Origin: Deltaproteobacteria bacterium
GTDB lineage: Bacteria > DRYD01
Reading direction: 5' to 3'
Length of the DNA stretch: 64,000 nt
NCBI GenBank assembly: GCA_028276365.1
Contig: JAPYWL010000003.1
Coordinates: 18,360 to 82,359 of the forward strand
The stretch's first letter is position 1; each line of letters starts with the position of its first letter. This document shows, piece by piece, positions 53,995-61,925 of this stretch. Position numbers and translations under genes: made by a program. A model generated the notes under the pieces. That model did not search any database, was not told the DNA's origin, and was given only the letters and a program-made list of their open reading frames with translations.

Positions 53995-55293
53995 TTAATT
54001 TAAAAGATAATAAAATAAATTAGTAGCAAAAGATCCCTTAGGTAAAAAAAACTTTAATTTTAATTTTTTATAATTTTCAAATACCTCATCATCAGATAAG
54101 CTAAATTCTTTTATAATAGGTCTTATAAAATAATTTCTATAATTTTCATACTTTTCATCGTAAATAATTAAATCTAAATTCTTAGGAAAAATAAATTCAA
54201 AATTATCCCAATTTTTAAAAATCTCTTTTACTTCCTTATTATTAATTTTATTTATTATATTTTGATTAATAAAATCTTTTTCATTTTCCGGAATATTTAA
54301 TTGAATTTTTTTACTAATAAAATCTGATGAATTGTTTAAAATACTTTGTTTTATAAAATGATTTAATTTAGAATTAAAAATAAAAGATTTATAAGCATCT
54401 TTAAAGATGGTTGTAAATTTATAAGGGAAGTTCTTCCAAGCCTTTTTATAGTTCCTTTCCTTTAATAAAATACTTAAAAATACTTTTTCAATATCCATAT
54501 ATTGAGGAAGTCTTAAATTCCTAACTTCATCTATTTTATTATCTAATAGTAATTCTTTTATCTTTCTTCTTTTAGACTTAACTTTAAAATTTTCATTATT
54601 AGAATATATACACAATAAAAGATAGCTTGCTTCATAATACATTTTATTATTCAACGCTAAACCTATTAAATGATTTATTAATCTTTTTCCAAAACGTTGA
54701 ATATCGTAATAATTAGGTAAATAATTAGCTTCTAAAATTTTTAGTCTTTTTATTAAAAAATTTTGAAATTCTGTCGGGATTTTCCTTATTGTAATCAAAA
54801 ATTCATTCCCTAATAACACCCTCTTTATACTATCTAAATTATTATAAACTATTCCTATAAAACTTAAAATAAAATCCTTATTATAAGATTCAAATCTTAA
54901 ATTATCATCAAAATTATTTAACATAGCATTAATAATTTTTTCTTTATTTTTAGGATTTAATCTTAGAAATAAACTTTGATAAGTTATAGCATATTTATCT
55001 TTTTCACCTAAAAACAGAAAATCACTAATAGGAATTTTAAAAATCTTTGATAATCTTAGCAAAACATTAAATATAGTTGTATTTTCTTTTCTCAAAATAA
55101 ATAATAAAAAATAATTATTATTACCATTTAAAAAATTACCACTCTCTAAAAAATTATTTAAATTATTAACCAATAAATTTTTAGTTTTAATAATCCTTAA
55201 ATAAAAATTATAGAAAAAACTAAGATTTATTTTTTCATTAACAATAAAATCCTTTAATTGATACTTTATTATTCCTTTATCATGAATAATCAT
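53995..55293 (-). CDS. truD: tRNA pseudouridine synthase TruD-like
   Basis: A 432-residue protein of the TruD family, which in E. coli makes pseudouridine 13 in tRNA-Glu. FLGEKDKYAITYQSLFLRL holds the catalytic Asp (motif G-x-K-D-[KR]-x-A-x-T-x-Q). NYYDIQRFGKRL corresponds to N-[YF]-[FY]-x-x-Q-R-F-G. The sequence is otherwise diverged, Asn/Lys-rich, and its N-terminal VNEKI matches the F-x-V-x-E-x strand. It lies 18 nt after the small DUF6812-like gene and 49 nt before alaS. Confidence 0.85.
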   Translation of the reverse strand: MIIHDKGIIKYQLKDFIVNEKINLSFFYNFYLRIIKTKNLLVNNLNNFLESGNFLNGNNNYFLLFILRKENTTIFNVLLRLSKIFKIPISDFLFLGEKDKYAITYQSLFLRLNPKNKEKIINAMLNNFDDNLRFESYNKDFILSFIGIVYNNLDSIKRVLLGNEFLITIRKIPTEFQNFLIKRLKILEANYLPNYYDIQRFGKRLINHLIGLALNNKMYYEASYLLLCIYSNNENFKVKSKRRKIKELLLDNKIDEVRNLRLPQYMDIEKVFLSILLKERNYKKAWKNFPYKFTTIFKDAYKSFIFNSKLNHFIKQSILNNSSDFISKKIQLNIPENEKDFINQNIINKINNKEVKEIFKNWDNFEFIFPKNLDLIIYDEKYENYRNYFIRPIIKEFSLSDDEVFENYKKLKLKFFLPKGSFATNLFYYLLN

Positions 55294-55311
55294 CTAACTT
55301 TAAAAAATAAT

Positions 55312-55554
55312 TTACAAAGCTTCATCAATAGGGAAAATCAAAGTAGTTCTATTTTTATTAACTACCATAAAATTAACTCTATCTATTTCCAAAGAAGTAG
55401 CATTATCATAGATAATACAATCAGTTAGAGGAATAAATTGATTAGGTTTATTAAATTCATCAAGGATCCTTGCACCAGGAATTAAATACATATATCCTTC
55501 TATTTTATAATTATCAATATATATAATAACTCTTTTTGGCTCTTTTTTAACCAT
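55312..55554 (-). CDS. Small conserved protein, DUF6812-like
   Basis: An 80-residue protein. KVIIYIDNYKIEGYMYL-type strands, then GARILDEFNKPNQFIPLTDCIIYD, then VNFMVVNKNRTTLIFP: this resembles a small conserved family of unknown function found in many anaerobic bacteria (I believe DUF6812). It is predicted to be all-beta and cytoplasmic. It sits between mutS (28 nt) and truD (18 nt). Confidence 0.65.
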   Translation of the reverse strand: MVKKEPKRVIIYIDNYKIEGYMYLIPGARILDEFNKPNQFIPLTDCIIYDNATSLEIDRVNFMVVNKNRTTLIFPIDEAL

Positions 55555-55582
55555 TAATATCCCTCTACTTTAATAACGTTTG

Positions 55583-58054
55583 TTATTTTATTAGCTTAGT
55601 TTGTATAATTTTAATTCCTGTAAATTTTTCAAAATTCAATAAAACATTTTGAGCGATATTAAGAACCTCGGGATTAACTCCAGCTATTTTAGCTACATGA
55701 AGCCCATAACTCTTATCAGCAAATCCTGGCTTTATCTTATAAGTAAAAATTATACTATCTTCTTTTTCAATTACTTCTACATGATAATTTTTAATAGAGC
55801 TAATATATTTTTCCAAGTTAGAAAGTTGATGAAAATGAGTAGCTAACAAAGTTCTACATTTTTTAGTTTTAGCAAAGTACTCACATAACGCCCAAGCAAT
55901 AGCCATTCCATCATATGTACTCGTCCCCCGACCTATTTCATCTAAAATTACTAAAGATTTTTCCGTAGAATTATCAATTATATAAGCAGTTTCTAACATC
56001 TCCACCATAAAAGTGGATCTCTTTTTTATTATATCATCTCCACTACCCATCCTTGTTAAAATCCTATCCACAATACCTATAACAGCTTGTTCAGCAGGTA
56101 TAAAACATCCTATATGAGCTAATAATACATTTATTGCTACAGTCTTTAAAAATGTAGATTTACCTCCCATATTCGGACCAGTTAATATTAATACATATTC
56201 ATCCTTATTTAGATTGATATCATTAGCTATAAAATATTCAAAATACTTTTCATATATTGGATGTCTTAAGCCTTTGATTTTTAAAATTTTATCTTCCACT
56301 AATATTGGTCTTATATAATTATTCTCTATAGAAATATAAGCAAAATTGACAAAAATATCTAATAAAGCTATATTTTCAATTAAATCTAATAAAAACTTTT
56401 GCTTATTATTTATATAATCACTTATTTCATAAACAACTACATTTTGTATTTCATTTATCTTATCTAAGGAAGAGGCTAATTTTTCTTCAAACTCTTTCAA
56501 TTCTTTGGTAGTAAATCTTTCAGCATTTGTTAAAGTTTGTTTTCTTTCAAAATAAGAAGGCACTAAATTTAAATTAGCTTTTGTTACCTCTATATAGTAC
56601 CCAAAAACTTGATTATATCCTATTTTTAACGATTTTATACCTGTTTTTACCCTTAGCTCATTTTCATAAGTACTTAGCCATCTTTTACTGTTTAATAATA
56701 TCTCAATATATTCATCTAAATCCTGATGAAACCCCTTATTTATAAATATTTCTATCTCATTATATTTAAAAACCTCATCTAAAATAGATTTATTTAGTAA
56801 ATCCTGGATATCTTTAACTTGATTATAATTTATTATAATATTTTCAATAATTTCTTTAGCAAGCTTAGGTAAAATATTACTGCTATTTAACTCTATTAAT
56901 AAATCTATTAAATTTATAATATTATTAAAAAATTTCTTTAAAATCTGAAACTCTTTAAAAGAAGCTTTATATACTAAAAATTTAGGTAAAATTCTTTCAA
57001 TATCTGTTAAATCTTTCAAATTCTCCCTTATAGAAATAATATATCCACTGTTTTTTACAAAAAACTCAACTACATCCATTCTTTGTTCTATTTTTTCTAA
57101 ATTTTTTAATGGTTTTAAAATAAAGAGTTTTAAATTTCTTGATCCAAAATTAGTTAAAGTTTTATCTATAATATTTAACAAACAAGGATTAGTATTAAAC
57201 AAATCCAAATTTTTTATAGTGTTTTCATCTATTAAAAATGAATCACTCTCTATATAACTATAGACCTTAAACTTATAACTATTTATCATTGAGTAATTTA
57301 AAAACTTTATTAATAATTTAAAAGCTGAAATAGCTTCATTTTTTTCCAAAGTATATAAAGATAATTCATCAAATAAATATTTCTCTACTTCAATAGAAAT
57401 AGTATCATTTACATTTAACGAATTAAATGCAATATTATTTATTTTAAATATCTCATTTAATTTTTCCAAATATTTACTTTCTATTCTATTAGAAATTAAG
57501 ACTTCTGAAGGTTTTATAGAATCAATTAAGTTAATTAAATCTTTAAAATTAGATTTAGAAACAAAAATTTTTAAAGCACTTACATCCGAAAATAAAAAAA
57601 CAAAAGAATCTTTTATATAATCTATTACCATTAAAAAATTATAAGCATTATTTTCTAAGTATTCATTTTGGATAATAGTACCTGGAGTTATAACTTGTAT
57701 AACATCTCTTTTAACCACTTGACCTTTAGCATCCTTAGGATCCTCTAATTGCTCAGCTATTGCTACTTTATACCCCGCTTTTATAAGATTTTTTATATAA
57801 TTATCTACTGAATGAAAAGGTACACCTGCTAATGGAATAGAATAACCGTCAGGTAACGTCTTTTTAGTAAGGATAACATTATTTATATTAGCAAATATTT
57901 TAGCATCCTCAAAATAAGTTTCATAAAAATCCCCCACTCTAAATAATAATATACAATCTCTATATTTATTTTTTATGGTTATGTACTGTTTAAAAAGTGG
58001 AGTTAAAGAAGAAATCCTTATTTGATTATAATCTTGTATAACTTTCTCTTTCAT
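55583..58054 (-). CDS. mutS: DNA mismatch repair protein MutS
   Basis: MutS, 823 residues, recognises mismatches. The mismatch-binding Phe-x-Glu lies in FRVGDFYETYFEDA (about 39-52); the ATPase has LTGPNMGGKSTFLKTVAIN, STFMVEMLETAYII, LVILDEIGRGTSTYDGMAIAW and TLLATHFHQL. The C-terminal tetramer tail is short. mutL is not in the window. A run of T-rich DNA separates it from sufD, so it probably has its own promoter in that 181-nt gap. Confidence 0.97.
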   Translation of the reverse strand: MKEKVIQDYNQIRISSLTPLFKQYITIKNKYRDCILLFRVGDFYETYFEDAKIFANINNVILTKKTLPDGYSIPLAGVPFHSVDNYIKNLIKAGYKVAIAEQLEDPKDAKGQVVKRDVIQVITPGTIIQNEYLENNAYNFLMVIDYIKDSFVFLFSDVSALKIFVSKSNFKDLINLIDSIKPSEVLISNRIESKYLEKLNEIFKINNIAFNSLNVNDTISIEVEKYLFDELSLYTLEKNEAISAFKLLIKFLNYSMINSYKFKVYSYIESDSFLIDENTIKNLDLFNTNPCLLNIIDKTLTNFGSRNLKLFILKPLKNLEKIEQRMDVVEFFVKNSGYIISIRENLKDLTDIERILPKFLVYKASFKEFQILKKFFNNIINLIDLLIELNSSNILPKLAKEIIENIIINYNQVKDIQDLLNKSILDEVFKYNEIEIFINKGFHQDLDEYIEILLNSKRWLSTYENELRVKTGIKSLKIGYNQVFGYYIEVTKANLNLVPSYFERKQTLTNAERFTTKELKEFEEKLASSLDKINEIQNVVVYEISDYINNKQKFLLDLIENIALLDIFVNFAYISIENNYIRPILVEDKILKIKGLRHPIYEKYFEYFIANDINLNKDEYVLILTGPNMGGKSTFLKTVAINVLLAHIGCFIPAEQAVIGIVDRILTRMGSGDDIIKKRSTFMVEMLETAYIIDNSTEKSLVILDEIGRGTSTYDGMAIAWALCEYFAKTKKCRTLLATHFHQLSNLEKYISSIKNYHVEVIEKEDSIIFTYKIKPGFADKSYGLHVAKIAGVNPEVLNIAQNVLLNFEKFTGIKIIQTKLIK

Positions 58055-58235
58055 ATAATTCTTATTATTTCCTTAGATCTTTCTTATATTAAATTCATTT
58101 TTTAATCACTATTTACCTTCCTAAATTAATATAAAAAACAAAAATAAAAAAATAAACAAAAAATTTATCTTTAACGAATTAATAAAAATTAATAAAAATT
58201 CAAAAAAAATAAAAAAAGTAAAAAAAATCAAAAAA

Positions 58236-59300
58236 TTAAACTAATTCTGGATCATTTTCATTAGTTATTTCTTTATAAACTAAAGAATATATATTATTTG
58301 AAAAATTATCTTGAATTTTATCTAATAGAAATCCATCTGCTATTAATTTAACAGCTTCTTCAGTAGATAATCCCTTAGAAGTTAAATAATATATACTATC
58401 TTGATCTATGTAACTAACAACAGCTCCATGAGTACAAACTACCTCTTGATTAAGTATCTCCAATTCAGGAATTGTATTAATCTTAGCTTTATTAGATAAT
58501 AATAAATTCCTACTATTTTGATAAGCAACAGAATAAGGAGCATCCTTTTCTATCCTTAACATACCAGTATATATACTTTTACTTCTTCCATTAACAATTG
58601 ACCTATAAACACTTAAACTTTTTGAATTAGGTTTTATATGAATATTCTCAGTTCTATAATCCACATGATCTAAATTATCAGTTTTAGTTAGTATATAAAC
58701 AATATAATTAGATTCCTTACCATCTATTAATGTTCTTATATGAGTTTTCTCATATTTAGGATTGAAAGTTAAAAATAATTGCCTTAAATCAGTATTATCA
58801 GTTAAATAAACATAATAAAATGAATGATAATAAGCATTATTTGCGGTATGTTTTGTATATAATTTAACTTTTGCCTGATTATATATAAAAATTTCATTAA
58901 CCTCATTAACTTTAATTGTACTATTATTATTCAAATTATTATTAATAATTAATTCACAATCTGAATATATTTTAATAATATTTCTAACTACATTAAAACT
59001 ACCTGAATAATTAAAATCAAGTTCCCATATTCCTTTATCTTTGATCTCAATATTGTATCCATCTTGAAAATTTAATAAATTAAATAAAGTAATTTTTTCA
59101 GGATATTTTAGAATTAAACTATCAATAAAATCACTATCATTAACTTTTTCTAATTTTTTATAATTTGAAGATAAATTAGTTCTAAAAATTAAATTAGTAT
59201 TTATATTTTGATCAAAAAATAAATCATAATCAGAATATCTCCAAGTATGTTGAGTTTTTAAAGGAGATGGGTAATTTTTATATAACTCTCTTAATTCCAT
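58236..59300 (-). CDS. sufD: Fe-S cluster assembly protein SufD
   Basis: SufD-like, 354 residues, a partner of SufB in the SufBC2D scaffold. The C-terminal beta-helix holds [38 protein letters not shown], including the His of the SufD active pair, and SLSVYRSIVNGRSKSIYTGMLRI corresponds to S-x-x-x-x-R-G-x-x-x-x-x-A-x-F-x-G. The N-terminal half is short and diverged. It is last in the sufCBD operon, 60 nt after sufB. Its stop is followed by about 100 nt of U-rich sequence on its own strand. Confidence 0.9.
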   Translation of the reverse strand: MELRELYKNYPSPLKTQHTWRYSDYDLFFDQNINTNLIFRTNLSSNYKKLEKVNDSDFIDSLILKYPEKITLFNLLNFQDGYNIEIKDKGIWELDFNYSGSFNVVRNIIKIYSDCELIINNNLNNNSTIKVNEVNEIFIYNQAKVKLYTKHTANNAYYHSFYYVYLTDNTDLRQLFLTFNPKYEKTHIRTLIDGKESNYIVYILTKTDNLDHVDYRTENIHIKPNSKSLSVYRSIVNGRSKSIYTGMLRIEKDAPYSVAYQNSRNLLLSNKAKINTIPELEILNQEVVCTHGAVVSYIDQDSIYYLTSKGLSTEEAVKLIADGFLLDKIQDNFSNNIYSLVYKEITNENDPELV

Positions 59301-59360
59301 ATACTTTCACTCCTTAAATTTTAAATTTATTTAAATTTATTTTTTAAAACTAAATTAAAA

Positions 59361-60785
59361 TTATCCTACACTGCCCTCCATTTCTAAAGCTATTAATCTA
59401 TTCATCTCAACAGCATATTCCATAGGCAATTCCTTTATAAACTCTTCAATAAATCCATGTACAATTAAAGTTTTAGCTTCTTCTGGTGTTAATCCTTTAG
59501 AAGTTAAGTAATACAATTGCTGTTCACTTATTTTACTAACTGTGGCTTCATGGGTTATCTGAGAATTATCTGAATCTACTTCAATAACAGGATAAGTATC
59601 AGTTCTACTTTCATAATCTAATAACAAAGCATCACATTGTACATTAACTTTTGAATTGACAGCTTCCTTATAAGCTTTAACTAATCCTCTATAACTAGCT
59701 CTACCACTACCAACAGATATAGATTTAGAAGTAACAGTAGCACTAGTATTAGGAGCAGCTAATATAATTTTAGAGCCTGCATCCTGATGCTGCCCACTCT
59801 TAGCAAAAGCTACAGATAAAATCTTACCTCTAGAACCTTCTCCCAATAAATATATAGCAGGATACTTCATTGTTAATTTACTACCAATATTAGCATCCAC
59901 CCACTCTACTGTAGCATTCTCGTAAGCTACTGCCCTCTTTGTTACTAAATTAAATACATCTATCGACCAATTCTGAATAGTAGTATATCTCACCTTAGAA
60001 TTAGGTAAAGCAATAATTTCAACTACTGCTGTATGTAAAGATTGAGTACTATATATAGGAGCAGTACAACCTTCTATATAATGTACTTCAGCACCCTCCT
60101 CCACTATTATTAAAGTCCTTTCAAATTGCCCCATATTCTTCGCATTTATTCTAAAATAAGCTTGTAATGGAATTTCTACTTTAACCCCCTTAGGAACATA
60201 AACAAATGATCCTCCAGACCATACAGCACTATTTAAAGCTGCAAATTTATTATCCGTTGGAGGAACAACTGTCCCAAAATATTTCCTAACTATATCAGGA
60301 TACTGCTTAACTGCAGAATCCATATCAGTAAATATAACACCTTTCTGTTCTAAATCTTTTCTAATAGAATGATAAACTACTTCAGATTCATATTGAGCAG
60401 TTACTCCTGCTAAAAATTTTCTTTCAGCTTCTGGAATCCCTAGTCTCTCAAAAGTTTTCTTTATATATTCTGGTACTTCATCCCAAGATGTCTTTTGCTC
60501 ATCAGTAGGCCTTATATAATAATAAATATCATCAAAATTTATGCTATTTAATAATTCAGTATTTCCCCAAGTAGGCATTGGCTTACTTACAAATATTCTA
60601 TAAGCATTTAACCTAAATTCAGTCATCCAATCAGGTTCATTTTTTATCTTACTAATTAAATAAACCTTTTCTTCATTTAATCCCTTATCCAACTTTTTTA
60701 CATATATTTCAGGATCTTTAAAATCATACTTATATTCTAAAGCAATCTGCCTTATTTCCGAATAATCTTGATTTCTTTCTTCCAT
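59361..60785 (-). CDS. sufB: Fe-S cluster assembly protein SufB
   Basis: SufB, 474 residues, the scaffold on which [Fe-S] clusters are built. [66 protein letters not shown] and [36 protein letters not shown] are characteristic; the second holds a conserved Cys, Glu and His. The start is the ATG at 60785, 7-8 nt after AGAGGTG; the upstream GTG overlaps that site. It lies between sufC (29-38 nt) and sufD. Confidence 0.97.
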   Translation of the reverse strand: MEERNQDYSEIRQIALEYKYDFKDPEIYVKKLDKGLNEEKVYLISKIKNEPDWMTEFRLNAYRIFVSKPMPTWGNTELLNSINFDDIYYYIRPTDEQKTSWDEVPEYIKKTFERLGIPEAERKFLAGVTAQYESEVVYHSIRKDLEQKGVIFTDMDSAVKQYPDIVRKYFGTVVPPTDNKFAALNSAVWSGGSFVYVPKGVKVEIPLQAYFRINAKNMGQFERTLIIVEEGAEVHYIEGCTAPIYSTQSLHTAVVEIIALPNSKVRYTTIQNWSIDVFNLVTKRAVAYENATVEWVDANIGSKLTMKYPAIYLLGEGSRGKILSVAFAKSGQHQDAGSKIILAAPNTSATVTSKSISVGSGRASYRGLVKAYKEAVNSKVNVQCDALLLDYESRTDTYPVIEVDSDNSQITHEATVSKISEQQLYYLTSKGLTPEEAKTLIVHGFIEEFIKELPMEYAVEMNRLIALEMEGSVG

Positions 60786-60823
60786 CAAAATCACCTCTTT
60801 TTATTAAAAAATTGAATTATTTA

Positions 60824-61582
60824 CTAAGTATTATTTAAAGCTAATTCTTCTATCCAAGCATATCCCTTTTCATCTATGTCTTTAGCTAAAGAGCTATCAC
60901 CAGTTAAAACTATCTTTCCATTTAACATTACATGAACCTTATTAGGTACTAAATATTGTAATAATCTTGAGTAATGAGTTATAAAAATAATAGAAGAATC
61001 TGGCTTAGATTCAACATATTCATAAACATATTTAACAACACTTTTAAGCCCATCAATATCAAGTCCTGAATCTATTTCATCAAGTATAGCTAACTTAGGT
61101 TTATATAATAAAACTTGTAATGCTTCAATTCTTTTACGTTCTCCACCAGAAAATCCTTCATTTAAATATCTCCTCATTGAATCCTCAGGAATCGCAAATT
61201 TCTTAAGTAAATCTATAATAGTAGACCTTATCTTAGGATAAGGTATATCTTCACTAAAATACTTTTTAGTAGTATATCTAAAGAAGTTAGCTAAAGTAAC
61301 TCCAGGAATTTCAATGGGATTTTGAAAAGCTAAATATATCCCTTTTAATGCTCTATCAGTAGTAGATAATTCATTAATTAATTCATTATCAAAAAATATT
61401 TCACCTTCAGTAATTTCATAATCAGGATTCCCCATAATTACATGTCCTAAAGTAGATTTACCACTACCGTTTCTCCCCATTATACAATGAATCTCTCCTT
61501 TATTAACTTCTAAGTTAACCCCATTTAATATTTCCTTATTTAGCTCTTTTACTTTTACTTTTAAGTTATTTATTTTTAACAT
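60824..61582 (-). CDS. sufC: Fe-S cluster assembly ATPase SufC
   Basis: SufC, 252 residues, the ABC ATPase of the SUF scaffold complex. Walker A is in IMGRNGSGKSTLGHVIMG, the signature in GFSGGERKRIEALQVLLYKPKLAILDEIDSGLDIDGLK, with the Walker B Asp and catalytic Glu. It is first in the sufCBD operon; sufS and sufU/iscU are absent from this window. There is no ribosome site before its ATG; instead a hairpin (61594-61612) and a pseudoknot element (61611-61644) precede it, so the operon is likely under RNA-level control. Confidence 0.97.
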   Translation of the reverse strand: MLKINNLKVKVKELNKEILNGVNLEVNKGEIHCIMGRNGSGKSTLGHVIMGNPDYEITEGEIFFDNELINELSTTDRALKGIYLAFQNPIEIPGVTLANFFRYTTKKYFSEDIPYPKIRSTIIDLLKKFAIPEDSMRRYLNEGFSGGERKRIEALQVLLYKPKLAILDEIDSGLDIDGLKSVVKYVYEYVESKPDSSIIFITHYSRLLQYLVPNKVHVMLNGKIVLTGDSSLAKDIDEKGYAWIEELALNNT

Positions 61583-61593
61583 TTTAGTATAAT

Positions 61594-61612
61594 TTACGCC
61601 TTTTAAGCGTAA
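61594..61612 (-). promoter_or_regulatory. Hairpin between the pseudoknot and sufC
   Basis: On the minus strand UUACGC pairs with GCGUAA around the loop UUAAAAG: six pairs and a seven-base loop, ending 11 nt before the sufC ATG. Its first two U residues are also the last bases available to pair in stem 2 of the pseudoknot, so the two structures compete at their border. The loop and next base read AAAAGG, a weak ribosome-site-like string. Confidence 0.6.
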
Positions 61613-61644
61613 CTGGTATTTTTATTCCGCTTCCAGCTAGCGGG
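61611..61644 (-). promoter_or_regulatory. Pseudoknot RNA element, copy 4, upstream of sufC
   Basis: On the minus strand: CC, then stem-1 strand CGCU (with the second C: CCGCU), A, stem-2 strand GCUGG, A, stem-1 partner AGCGG, link AAUAAAAAUA, stem-2 partner CCAGU. Stem 1 has five Watson-Crick pairs; stem 2 has four and a G-U. It lies 28 nt before the ATG with a hairpin between. It is the only copy placed far (282 nt) from the previous gene, which ties the element to the gene that follows it. Confidence 0.75.
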
Positions 61645-61925
61645 AATTTTTATTTTTTAAAACATCTTATAAAAAATACAATCATAATTTTAAAACTTAA
61701 CTTTAATCCCTTATATACAGACTAACTAAATAAAATTTCTTCTATACATTTATTTTATTTTTTAGCTGCACTATTATTGATTTCTTCCATATTTGTAGAA
61801 ATTAATTAAAATTATTTTAATTTTAAAAGTAATTTAAAATTATTTTCTTTTCAATTTCCTCTTTATTATAGAATTATATTTTTTTGACAAAAAATCCTCT
61901 TTTAAAAGAAAAAATAAATTATTAA

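Larger units (their letters stand above)
61583..61925 (-). other. 343-nt spacer upstream of sufC (leader, pseudoknot and possible promoter)
   Basis: No open reading frame of note lies here. The part next to sufC holds the hairpin and pseudoknot. The far end has, on the minus strand, TTGTCA at 61885-61890 and TATAAT at 61865-61870, a weak promoter candidate with a short 14-nt spacing. A second TATAAT is at 61873-61878. If used, it would give a leader of nearly 280 nt. The middle (about 61650-61850) is AT-rich with no structure that I can support. Confidence 0.4.

Noticed and set aside
58055-58235. CRISPR-like or satellite repeats in the sufD-mutS gap
   Set aside because: Short AATTAATAAAA repeats are simple low-complexity sequence without a constant repeat-spacer pattern.
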